DNA of 49,073 bases, taken from positions 1 through 49,073 of the forward strand of contig NZ_JAHLDU010000025.1 in NCBI RefSeq assembly GCF_018861905.1. Direction: 5' to 3'. Positions within the stretch are counted from its first letter, which is position 1; each line of letters starts with the position of its first letter. Below the pieces are notes generated by a model that saw only the letters and a list, made by a program, of their open reading frames with translations, was not told the origin of the DNA and searched no databases. Made by a program: the position numbers and the translations under genes. The DNA is from Clostridium sp. DSM 17811 (GTDB lineage: Bacteria > Bacillota > Clostridia > Clostridiales > Clostridiaceae). Shown here one piece after another: positions 24,309 to 32,304 of this stretch.

Positions 24309-24336
24309 ACTTTCTATTTGCTAGTCACATAAAGTA
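24309..24336 (+). promoter_or_regulatory. Sigma-K-like promoter for the CDP-sugar operon
   Basis: AC at 24309-24310, a 17-base spacer, and an exact CATAAAGTA box (24328-24336) match the sigma-K consensus. It lies about 52 bases upstream of the rfbF start and would place the sugar operon under the same late mother-cell control as the surface proteins. Confidence 0.5.
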
Positions 24337-24387
24337 TAGAGTGAATACAAAGAAAATATATTTAATTAATTATGGTGGTGAGATTTA

Positions 24388-25158
24388 ATGAAAGTAGTAA
24401 TACTTTGTGGTGGTAAAGGAACACGTATGCGCGAAGAAACAGAATACCGACCTAAGCCTTTAGTGGAGATTGGTGGTAAACCGATTTTATGGCACATAAT
24501 GAAAATATATTCAAGCTATGGATTTAATGACTTTATTTTATGCGTTGGGTACAAAGGAGAAATGATAAAGCAGTATTTCATGGATATGTACTGGAGAAAT
24601 AATGATTTAACTTTACATTTAGGTGGAGATAGAGGAATAGAATATCATACGGAGGAAGAGGAAAATTGGAATATTACTATTGTTGACACAGGTATTGAAA
24701 CTATGACAGGCGGAAGGTTAAAACAAGTAGAAAAATATATCGATGATGAAGAATTTATGCTTACTTATGGAGATGGGTTAAGCAATGTAAACATTTTAGA
24801 ACTTTTAGAATTTCATAGGCAAAAAGGTAGAATTGGAACACTTATAGGGGTAAATCCTCTTTCAACATTTGGGGTTATGGAGGTTGAAGATGGAATTGTT
24901 AAGTCCTTTAAAGAAAAGCCTATTTTAAAAGACAAGGTCAATGGTGGTTTTATGGTATTTAATAAAGAAGTGTTTAAATATCTGCCCAGTGAGGATTGTT
25001 TTTTCGAACAAGAACCTATAAGAAATCTTGCAAAAGATAAACAACTTGCGGTTTATAATCATAAGGGCTTTTGGGTTGCTATAGATACTATCAAAGATGT
25101 TCAGGCTGTAAATAAGTTATGGGATAAAGGAGAGCATTTATGGAGCAACGCAGAGTAG
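24388..25158 (+). CDS. rfbF: Glucose-1-phosphate cytidylyltransferase RfbF
   Basis: The 256-aa protein has the length and motifs of RfbF/DdhA: VILCGGKGTRMREETEYRPK at the N-terminus, VEIGGKPILWHIMKIY, LTYGDGLSNVN with the metal-binding Asp, and NGGFMVFNKEVF. It forms CDP-glucose from CTP and glucose 1-phosphate, the first step to CDP-3,6-dideoxyhexoses. It is the first gene of a five-gene plus-strand operon, and its end overlaps the rfbG start by 19 bases. Translation begins at ATG after GGTGGTGAG. Confidence 0.95.
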   Translation: MKVVILCGGKGTRMREETEYRPKPLVEIGGKPILWHIMKIYSSYGFNDFILCVGYKGEMIKQYFMDMYWRNNDLTLHLGGDRGIEYHTEEEENWNITIVDTGIETMTGGRLKQVEKYIDDEEFMLTYGDGLSNVNILELLEFHRQKGRIGTLIGVNPLSTFGVMEVEDGIVKSFKEKPILKDKVNGGFMVFNKEVFKYLPSEDCFFEQEPIRNLAKDKQLAVYNHKGFWVAIDTIKDVQAVNKLWDKGEHLWSNAE

Positions 25159-26243
25159 ATTTGTTTAATAACTTTTACAAAGATAAAAGAGTTCTAATTA
25201 CTGGACATACAGGTTTTAAAGGCTCATGGCTTTCGATTTGGCTTAAAATATTAGGCGCAACAGTTATAGGATATGGACTTGATCCCTATACAGAGGACGA
25301 TAATTTTGTAGTTAGTGGATTAAAGGATAGAGTTATAGATATTAGAGGAGACATTAGAGATTATAATAAGCTTTTAGGGGTTTTTAATATATATAAGCCA
25401 GAAATCGTCTTTCATTTTGCAGCGCAGGCATTAGTGAAAAAGTCTTATGAGAATCCTAAAGAGACCTATGAGACAAATGTAATTGGAACATTAAATGTAC
25501 TTGAATGCATCAAAAATTCAGCGACGGTTAAAGTGTCCATTATGGTAACTACAGATAAGTGTTATAAAAATATAGAGCAGATATGGGGATATAGAGAAAA
25601 TGATCCAATGGGTGGATATGATCCTTATAGTTCTAGCAAGGGATGCGTTGAAATTCTTATAGATTCATATAGAAATTCATTTATAAATCCTAAGGATTAT
25701 AAAACTCATGGTAAATCCTTAGCATCTGTTCGAGCAGGAAATGTTATTGGTGGTGGTGACTGGTCAAATGATAGAATAGTTCCTGATTGCATAAGGGCAT
25801 TAAAAAAGAATAAAGATATTGAGATTAGAAACCCAAATGCAGTTAGACCTTGGCAGCATGTCCTTGAGCCTTTAAGTGGGTATTTATTGCTTGCCACAAT
25901 GATGTATGAGGATGGTATTAGTTATTGTAGTGGTTGGAATTTTGGGCCAAATGGAGATTCTATAGTTTCTGTAGGATACATTGTAAAAACAATAATTAAA
26001 GAATGGGGAAGTGGGAAATATTTAGACATATCGAGGAAGAATGCACTTCATGAAGCAAATTTATTAAAACTAGATTGTACTAAGTCAAAAACTTATTTGG
26101 AGTGGTTCCCAAAATTAAATGTAGATGAGGCAATAAAACTTACTGTAGATTGGTATAAAAGTTTTAAGGACAAAGATATGTTTGATTTGTGTGTTAATCA
26201 AATAAAAGATTACGTAAGTAAAAGATCAGAAGAAGTAATATGA
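25140..26243 (+). CDS. rfbG: CDP-glucose 4,6-dehydratase RfbG
   Basis: This 367-aa SDR-fold enzyme has the family's modified nucleotide site ITGHTGFKGSWLSIWL, the HFAAQALVKKSYENP block, VTTDKCYKN and the catalytic YSSSK (Tyr-X-X-X-Lys). RVRPWQHVLEPLSGYLLLA-like sequence (VRPWQHVLEPLSGYLL) is diagnostic for CDP-glucose dehydratases. It makes CDP-4-keto-6-deoxyglucose from the RfbF product. The ATG lies inside the end of rfbF with AAAGGAGA upstream, implying translational coupling. Confidence 0.95.
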   Translation: MEQRRVDLFNNFYKDKRVLITGHTGFKGSWLSIWLKILGATVIGYGLDPYTEDDNFVVSGLKDRVIDIRGDIRDYNKLLGVFNIYKPEIVFHFAAQALVKKSYENPKETYETNVIGTLNVLECIKNSATVKVSIMVTTDKCYKNIEQIWGYRENDPMGGYDPYSSSKGCVEILIDSYRNSFINPKDYKTHGKSLASVRAGNVIGGGDWSNDRIVPDCIRALKKNKDIEIRNPNAVRPWQHVLEPLSGYLLLATMMYEDGISYCSGWNFGPNGDSIVSVGYIVKTIIKEWGSGKYLDISRKNALHEANLLKLDCTKSKTYLEWFPKLNVDEAIKLTVDWYKSFKDKDMFDLCVNQIKDYVSKRSEEVI

Positions 26244-26244
26244 T

Positions 26245-27183
26245 ATGGAAAAGAGTGTATTAATTACAGGGGCAAGTGGATTTGTAGGTTCTTGTTTAGT
26301 TAGAAGGTTACTTAAAGAAAATTACAAAATCCATATTATAACAAGAAATACCACTGATTTATGGAGACTAAATTGTATATTAAAGGATATAGAAATTCAT
26401 AATGTAGATTTACTTAATAGTGATAAAATAGCTAAATTGGCCAATGATATTAATATAGATCAAGTATATCATTTAGCAACTTATGGAGGATATCATTATC
26501 AAAATAAAGTAGAAGATGTGATAAATACAAATCTTATTGGTACTTTTAATTTATTTAGAGAATTTTCTAAAAGGGATATAGAAATGTTTATTAATACTAG
26601 CAGTTCATCCGAGTACGGAGAAAAATCTGAGCCTATGCGTGAAGAAATGAAAGTTACACCTAGTACCATGTATGGGGCAAGTAAGGCGGCAGCGACTATA
26701 TTATGCAGCACATATGCAAAAATTAATAAAATACCACTAGTTACACTAAGACTATTCTCACCATACGGATATTATGATGCTAAAACAAGATTAATCCCTA
26801 CAGTTATTACATCCTGTCTTCTTGGGAAAGAGATTAAATTATCTCGCAAAGATTCAAAGAGAGATTTTGTATTTATAGATGATGTAGTTGAAGCATATAT
26901 AGCTGCAAGTAAGGTGATAAACTCTCATGGCGAAATATTTAATATAGGAAGTGGCATACAATATACAAATGAAGAAATTGCAAGTAATATAATAAATCTA
27001 ATTGGGGTAGATTCAAAGATTTATTGGAAAAATGATTTAAATAGGCAGTATGAGCCACTTATGTGGGTTAGTGATAATAAAAATGCCTATGAAAAGCTAA
27101 AGTGGGAGCCTAATATTGAAATAGAGAGTGGACTAAATAAGACAATAAAGTGGTTTGAAAATAATTTGCAATTTTATAGGTAG
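26245..27183 (+). CDS. NDP-sugar epimerase/reductase (SDR), candidate YerF-like step
   Basis: The 312-aa extended SDR protein has the NAD(P)-binding motif ITGASGFVGSCL at residues 7-18, an INTSSSSEYG strand with the catalytic Ser, and YGASK as the Tyr-X-X-X-Lys pair. It starts one base after the rfbG stop, inside the CDP-sugar operon. Its position beside an acetolactate-synthase-like enzyme and RfbH suggests reduction of a keto group on a CDP-sugar, as YerF does in yersiniose synthesis or abequose synthase (RfbJ) does in Salmonella. Sequence alone does not decide between reductase and epimerase. Confidence 0.75.
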   Translation: MEKSVLITGASGFVGSCLVRRLLKENYKIHIITRNTTDLWRLNCILKDIEIHNVDLLNSDKIAKLANDINIDQVYHLATYGGYHYQNKVEDVINTNLIGTFNLFREFSKRDIEMFINTSSSSEYGEKSEPMREEMKVTPSTMYGASKAAATILCSTYAKINKIPLVTLRLFSPYGYYDAKTRLIPTVITSCLLGKEIKLSRKDSKRDFVFIDDVVEAYIAASKVINSHGEIFNIGSGIQYTNEEIASNIINLIGVDSKIYWKNDLNRQYEPLMWVSDNKNAYEKLKWEPNIEIESGLNKTIKWFENNLQFYR

Positions 27184-27194
27184 GCGGTGAATAG

Positions 27195-28955
27195 ATGAAG
27201 TTATCGGATTACATTGTTCAGTTTTTAAAGGATAATGGAGTTACAACAGTTTTTGGATATCAAGGTGGAGCTATAACCCATTTTGTTGATTCAATATATA
27301 AAGCAGAGGGAATTAAATTTATATCTAATTATCATGAACAGGCTTCAGCCTTCGCAGCTGAGGGTTACGCAAGAGTTAGTGGAAATATAGGAGTATGCAC
27401 AGCAACTAGTGGTCCAGGTGCCACAAATTTAATAACAGGAATAGGAAGTGCATTTTTTGATTCTATTCCTTGTTTGTATATAACGGGTCAAGTTAATACC
27501 TATGAATATAAAAGGTCAAAAAATATAAGGCAAGAGGGATTTCAAGAAACTGATATAGTGAGCATAATAAAGCCTATAACAAAGTATGCGGTTATGATTA
27601 CAGATTCAAAAAAAATTAAATTTTATTTAGAAAAATCATTTTATCTAGCAAAAGAAGGTAGGTCAGGGCCTGTTTTATTAGACATACCTATGAATATACA
27701 AAGATCAGAGGTTAATCCTCGCGACTTAGTAAGTTTTTATGAATCAGAAGAATATAAAATAAAAATAAGACTAAAAGTGAATATAGAAGATGTCAGTAAC
27801 TTAATAGAGTTAATAAAAAAGAGTAAAAGACCTGTGATACTAGCGGGCGGAGGTATTAGGCTTGCAAAGGCAGAGAAAAAACTAGAAAAACTTATAGACA
27901 TAACGGGTATTCCTGTAGTTAGTACGTTAATGGGAATAGATTGTTTAAACCATGAGCATAAATGTTATGTGGGTTATATGGGGGCGTATGGAACAAGGTA
28001 TTCAAATTTAGCAGTAGCTAATTGTGATTTACTAATAGTTCTAGGGTCAAGATTAACAACAAGACAGACAAGTTCTATAACTGATAGTTTTGCAAGAGAG
28101 GCTAAAATAGTTCATGTAGATATAGATAAAAACGAGCTTAATACTAAGGTGAGAGAGGATTTAAGCCTAGAATGTGATTTAAATTCATTTATTGATAAAT
28201 TAAATCAATATTTAATAAATTCTCATTATGAATTTAATTTTAGCTCTTGGACAGATAAAATAAATAGCTATAAAAAAATGTACCCATCATACCAGATCCA
28301 AAAGAATATAAATGAAATAGACCCTAATGAGTTCATGAATAAAATAAGCGAAATGATACATCCAAATTCTATAATATCTTTAGATATAGGCCAAAATCAA
28401 ATTTGGGCATCTCAATCTTTGAAACTGAAAAAGAACCAAAGATTATTAAACTCGGGTGGAATGGGACCAATGGGTTTTGGACTCCCGGCAGCTATAGGAG
28501 CCTGGTACGCAAGGCCTAATTATAAAGTAGTTACAATTACTGGCGATGGTGGTATTCAAATGAATATTCAAGAGCTACAAACTATTGCAAGGGAAAAGGT
28601 ACCTATAAAGATTATTATTATGAACAATAAGGCTTTAGGCATGATTAGGCATTTTCAAGAAATGTATTTTGAATCAAATTATTATGGAACTATAGAGGGA
28701 TATTCTGCTCCAAATTTCATGGAAATCAGTGAGGCTTATGGCATAAAATCACTTAAAATAAGTAATGAAAATCAAATTAATGAATTAAAAGAAAAGTTAA
28801 ATGATGATCAAAGTTACGTTATAGAAGTGGAACTTAAAAATATAACTTATGTAGTTCCCAAATTAGGTATGGGTAGACCAATTGAAGACCAAGAACCTCT
28901 TTTAGGTAGAAAGCAACTTGAGGAAAACATGATAATTGGTATGTATAAGTCTTAA
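27195..28955 (+). CDS. TPP-dependent acetolactate synthase-like enzyme, candidate YerE-type acetyl transferase
   Basis: The 586-aa protein has all three parts of the acetolactate synthase/pyruvate oxidase fold. Its N-terminal PYR domain has the catalytic Glu48 in YHEQAS and ATSGPGATNLITG. A central domain contains VILAGGGIRLAKAE. The C-terminal PP domain has the thiamine-diphosphate motif GDGGIQMN followed about 25 residues later by MNNKALG. No small regulatory subunit (IlvN) lies nearby, and the gene sits between sugar-nucleotide genes, so branched-chain amino acid synthesis is unlikely. In Yersinia, YerE of this family adds a two-carbon acetyl branch from pyruvate to C4 of a CDP-3,6-dideoxy-4-ketohexose. 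The same role is proposed here from context. Confidence 0.85.
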   Translation: MKLSDYIVQFLKDNGVTTVFGYQGGAITHFVDSIYKAEGIKFISNYHEQASAFAAEGYARVSGNIGVCTATSGPGATNLITGIGSAFFDSIPCLYITGQVNTYEYKRSKNIRQEGFQETDIVSIIKPITKYAVMITDSKKIKFYLEKSFYLAKEGRSGPVLLDIPMNIQRSEVNPRDLVSFYESEEYKIKIRLKVNIEDVSNLIELIKKSKRPVILAGGGIRLAKAEKKLEKLIDITGIPVVSTLMGIDCLNHEHKCYVGYMGAYGTRYSNLAVANCDLLIVLGSRLTTRQTSSITDSFAREAKIVHVDIDKNELNTKVREDLSLECDLNSFIDKLNQYLINSHYEFNFSSWTDKINSYKKMYPSYQIQKNINEIDPNEFMNKISEMIHPNSIISLDIGQNQIWASQSLKLKKNQRLLNSGGMGPMGFGLPAAIGAWYARPNYKVVTITGDGGIQMNIQELQTIAREKVPIKIIIMNNKALGMIRHFQEMYFESNYYGTIEGYSAPNFMEISEAYGIKSLKISNENQINELKEKLNDDQSYVIEVELKNITYVVPKLGMGRPIEDQEPLLGRKQLEENMIIGMYKS

Positions 28956-28961
28956 TAAGGG

Positions 28962-30296
28962 GTGATTAATATTAAGGATGAAAACATAATAAAAGAAGAA
29001 ATTTTGGAAAAGGTAAAAGAGCTATATAAGCTTCGTGAAGAGAAGAAAAGTTTTATACCAGGTAAAACAAAGGTGAATTATGCAGGGCGTGTATATGATG
29101 AAAATGAAATGGTAGCAGTTGTAGACTCAGTATTAGATTTTTGGCTAACACTGGGAGTCAAGGGGAGAGAGTTTTGTAACAACTTTTCAAGATACCTTGG
29201 GGTAAAGTATTGTATAGTAACTAATTCGGGATCATCAGCTAATTTGATTGCAGTTTCTGTACTTTGCTCTAAAACAATAAAAAATCCAATGAGGCCCGGT
29301 GATGAGATAATAACTACTGCAATGACTTTCCCAACCACACTAAATCCAATAATTCAAAACGGTTTAATACCTGTATTTGTAGACATAGAAGAAGACACAT
29401 ATAATATTGATGCCAGTAAAATAGAAGCGGCAATAACTGATAAAACGAGAGCTATAGTTTTTGCTCATACCTTAGGTAATCCAGCTGAGATGGATAAGAT
29501 AATGGATATAGCAAAAGGGCATAATCTATACGTAGTAGAGGATACTTGTGATGCACTAGATTCAAGTTATGATGGAAAACTTTGTGGAACATTTGGTGAT
29601 TTCTCAACTAACAGCTTTTATGCAGCTCATCATATTACAATGGGTGAGGGTGGCGCAATATGTACAAATTCTAATGATTTATATAAAGCAGCACTTTCTA
29701 TAAGAGATTGGGGGAGGGCGTGTTTTTGTCAAACTGGAGAAGCTAGTGGTAAAGGTGCTTGCGGACATAGGTTTGATTATAAGTTTGATGGATTACCAGA
29801 TGGTTATGATCATAAATATGTTTATAATAATATTGGTTATAACTTAAAACCATTAGATATACAATGTGCAATGGGAATTGAGCAACTTAAAAAACTTCCA
29901 GAGTTTACGAAGATAAGAAAAAATAATTTTAAAACATTGTATGAATGCTTTAAAAAATATGAAGATGTGTTTATATTACCAAGATCACTACCTAAAGCTG
30001 ACCCATCTTGGTTTGCAATACCAATTACGATAAGAGCGGGTGTTTGGTTTTCTAAAAAAGATTTTGTTACTTATCTTGAATCAAAACTTATAGAAACAAG
30101 AATGCTATTTGCTGGGAATATTTTAAAACAACCAGGGTACAAGGATATAAATCATAGAATATCAGGAAATTTAAAATATACAGAGGGTGTTCTTGAGAGA
30201 ACATTTTTCTTAGGGGTGTATCCAGGAATAACAAAGGAGAAATTAGAATATATGATAAAAAGCATAGATAACTTCTTTGAAAATAATATAAAATGA
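28962..30296 (+). CDS. rfbH: CDP-4-keto-6-deoxyglucose 3-dehydrase RfbH (DdhC)
   Basis: The 444-aa aminotransferase-fold protein has the hallmark of RfbH/E1: the PLP lysine is replaced by His in NSFYAAHHITMGEGG, so it works with PMP. It also has cysteines in GRACFCQTG and GKGACGHRF that fit the [2Fe-2S] site. With an E3-type reductase it removes the C3 hydroxyl, giving CDP-3,6-dideoxy-4-ketohexose. No DdhD/E3 reductase gene is in the window. The start is unclear: GTG at 28962 lies almost on top of AAGG, while an ATT at 28971 would be spaced 8 bases from AAGGGG. It is the last operon gene, followed by a terminator. Confidence 0.93.
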   Translation: MINIKDENIIKEEILEKVKELYKLREEKKSFIPGKTKVNYAGRVYDENEMVAVVDSVLDFWLTLGVKGREFCNNFSRYLGVKYCIVTNSGSSANLIAVSVLCSKTIKNPMRPGDEIITTAMTFPTTLNPIIQNGLIPVFVDIEEDTYNIDASKIEAAITDKTRAIVFAHTLGNPAEMDKIMDIAKGHNLYVVEDTCDALDSSYDGKLCGTFGDFSTNSFYAAHHITMGEGGAICTNSNDLYKAALSIRDWGRACFCQTGEASGKGACGHRFDYKFDGLPDGYDHKYVYNNIGYNLKPLDIQCAMGIEQLKKLPEFTKIRKNNFKTLYECFKKYEDVFILPRSLPKADPSWFAIPITIRAGVWFSKKDFVTYLESKLIETRMLFAGNILKQPGYKDINHRISGNLKYTEGVLERTFFLGVYPGITKEKLEYMIKSIDNFFENNIK

Positions 30297-30301
30297 GAAA
30301 G

Positions 30302-30340
30302 AGCTTACCTGTAATAATTGCATGGTAAGCTTTTTTATTT
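30302..30340 (+). terminator. Terminator of the CDP-sugar operon
   Basis: AGCTTACC and GGTAAGCT pair perfectly around a 14-nt loop and are followed by TTTTTATTT. The stem starts 6 bases after the rfbH stop. Confidence 0.9.
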
Positions 30341-30362
30341 AATTCATATGAGCGAAGGTTCT

Positions 30363-30971
30363 TTAGATTTTTCTATCCTCTAATACCTTTTTTATGTCAG
30401 TATCACTTCGAGTTCTAATCCATTTCCCAGTAATGGTATCATACATTTTAATTATTTTAGCAGGACTTCCAGCAACAACGCTGTAATCTGGAATGTTTTT
30501 TGTAAGAAAACTGTTAGCAGCAATTACGCAGCCACGTCCAATATGGACATCACCGACAATTGAGGCGTTTACACCTATCCATGAACCCTCTCCAACTACT
30601 ATTTTATTTGTTATTGAAGTTATTCCTTGATGCATAATCGGAATGCCTATGCTCTCATAATTGTGACTACAGTCTGATATATATACATTAGGTGCAATTA
30701 TAACATTTTTTTCAATAGTGCCTTTATTAGCAATAGAAATTGTAAACCGACTTCCTATTTGACATCCATCTTCTATAACGATTTTAGGTGAACTATTATT
30801 CTCATATGAACAAATATTAAGCCAACAATTATCTTTTATAAAGGTGTTAGTGCCAATATAAGTATAAGTAAAATTACTTATTTTATAATCTTCTAAAATT
30901 ATAGAATTGTTTCCAAAACCATAGAATAACTTTGATAGTGGACTATTACTAATTATTGCAGGTTCTCCCAT
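30363..30971 (-). CDS. Left-handed beta-helix acyltransferase, 202 aa
   Basis: Hexapeptide repeats (IVIEDGCQIGSRFTI, VIIAPNVYI, IVVGEGSWIGVNASIVGDVH, IGRGCVIAANS) end in the typical PDYSVVAGSPAKIIK of WbbJ/LacA-type O- or N-acetyltransferases. The likely active-site His is in SDCSHNYES. It probably acetylates a sugar of the surface glycan; the acceptor is unknown. It lies 45 bases downstream of a glycosyltransferase on the same strand, and the two probably form a two-gene operon. Confidence 0.82.
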   Translation of the reverse strand: MGEPAIISNSPLSKLFYGFGNNSIILEDYKISNFTYTYIGTNTFIKDNCWLNICSYENNSSPKIVIEDGCQIGSRFTISIANKGTIEKNVIIAPNVYISDCSHNYESIGIPIMHQGITSITNKIVVGEGSWIGVNASIVGDVHIGRGCVIAANSFLTKNIPDYSVVAGSPAKIIKMYDTITGKWIRTRSDTDIKKVLEDRKI

Positions 30972-31016
30972 GAAAAGTTACCTCCCATATTTAGAATGTA
31001 TTAACAATATAAAAAC

Positions 31017-32090
31017 CTATAAAGCAGTTCTTTTATAATAATCCCTATTTGCGATTACTGCGGCCGAGTTAGGTTTAAACTGCGCAGCTTTATCATTATA
31101 TTTAATTGATTCATCTCTATTACCTAATCTGTCATAGCAAACAGAGAGCTGTATATTGGGTATATAACCCCAGAAATCATGAGATATAAAACCCCAGCCA
31201 TTAACTGGCTTAGTGAGCTCTGATGCAATTTTATACCAGACAATAGCGCTTTTATAATCTCCAGATTCAAAATAATAAGTTCCTATATTACAGCATATCT
31301 CAGCTCTTGGAGTATCATATTCAAAGCTTTTAAGTAATATTTTAAGCATGTTTTCTTTATCACCTACAATGTTATAACACTTAGAAAGATCAAAGCATGA
31401 GCTTATATTATCTTCTATCCAACCCTTTTTTGTATCTAAAAATTCATTGAAATATTTTATAGCATCTTCAATAAACCCATTTTGAAATAATTCCCTTGAA
31501 TAGTAGAAAAGACCTCTTGGACTCAAAGATTTTCCCTCAGATAATAATTTTTTATAAATGGATAAATTTCTACCGGGTACAGCTGCATGTTCTTTTCTAT
31601 GTGTTATGCAAATATCTAGGCTTTTAATATTTCCTCCCATTATAAGGCATTCGTGAACAGGTTCTGACCATTTAGAATTATTTGTTCGTTTTGATAATCG
31701 TTCTCTAAAATATGATAAAGTAACTGCTCCATTTTCATCAAAGCCTACGTTATACATTAGCATTACATTATCCACATCTAGAGTTAAGTCTTGCTTAAGT
31801 TGTTTGAATTTTTTTATATCTTCGTCCAGTATCACGTCATCTGCATCTAGCCAGAGGATAAAATCCATTTTGGCTTTAGAATAAGAGTAATTTCTAGCGG
31901 CAGAAAAATCGTTTATCCACTTAAAATCAAATACTTTATCTGTGTATTCTAAAGCAATTTCCTTTGTCTTATCAGTTGATCCAGTATCTACTATAATAAT
32001 TTCGTCAACAATGTCTTTAACACATTCAAGACACCTACCTAAAACATCTTCTTCGTTTTTTACAATCATACATAAACTAATGGTTACCAT
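31017..32090 (-). CDS. Family 2 glycosyltransferase with TPR-like tail, 357 aa
   Basis: Residues 1-100 form a GT2 (GT-A) domain with the start SLCMIVKNEEDVLGRCL, IIVDTGSTDKT and the metal-binding LWLDADD. The C-terminal half is helical with TPR-like units (FYYSRELFQNGFIEDAIKYF, AEICCNIGTYYFESGDYKSA, LSVCYDRLGNRDESI). This two-part design is the same as in the gene at 43123 and is common among enzymes that glycosylate proteins or peptides. The RBS is AGGAGG before ATG. Protein glycosylation of the collagen-like stalks is a reasonable inference, not shown. Confidence 0.85.
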   Translation of the reverse strand: MVTISLCMIVKNEEDVLGRCLECVKDIVDEIIIVDTGSTDKTKEIALEYTDKVFDFKWINDFSAARNYSYSKAKMDFILWLDADDVILDEDIKKFKQLKQDLTLDVDNVMLMYNVGFDENGAVTLSYFRERLSKRTNNSKWSEPVHECLIMGGNIKSLDICITHRKEHAAVPGRNLSIYKKLLSEGKSLSPRGLFYYSRELFQNGFIEDAIKYFNEFLDTKKGWIEDNISSCFDLSKCYNIVGDKENMLKILLKSFEYDTPRAEICCNIGTYYFESGDYKSAIVWYKIASELTKPVNGWGFISHDFWGYIPNIQLSVCYDRLGNRDESIKYNDKAAQFKPNSAAVIANRDYYKRTAL

Positions 32091-32304
32091 ATTAACCTCC
32101 TAAAAAAAATCTACACTATATAATATGCTATGGTTTAAAATAGGAAACACATATTATAGATAAAAAGGAATTAAGTAGACTCCAATTATTGCAATCATCG
32201 TTAAATTGTATTTAGAAAATAAAAAGGTACATTTTTTAATATTAAGAATAATATGTAAGTGAAGCGTATTTTGTAGCACTAAGTGTTAAGGAAGGGATAT
32301 AGAA

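Noticed and set aside
27195..28955. Acetolactate synthase for branched-chain amino acid synthesis (ilvB)
   Set aside because: There is no ilvN, ilvC or leu gene nearby, and the gene sits inside a sugar-nucleotide operon.
32119..32158. CATANNNTA-like boxes in both directions between the genes at 32090 and 32305
   Set aside because: No AC element lies 15-17 bases from any of these boxes. They are most likely chance matches in AT-rich DNA.
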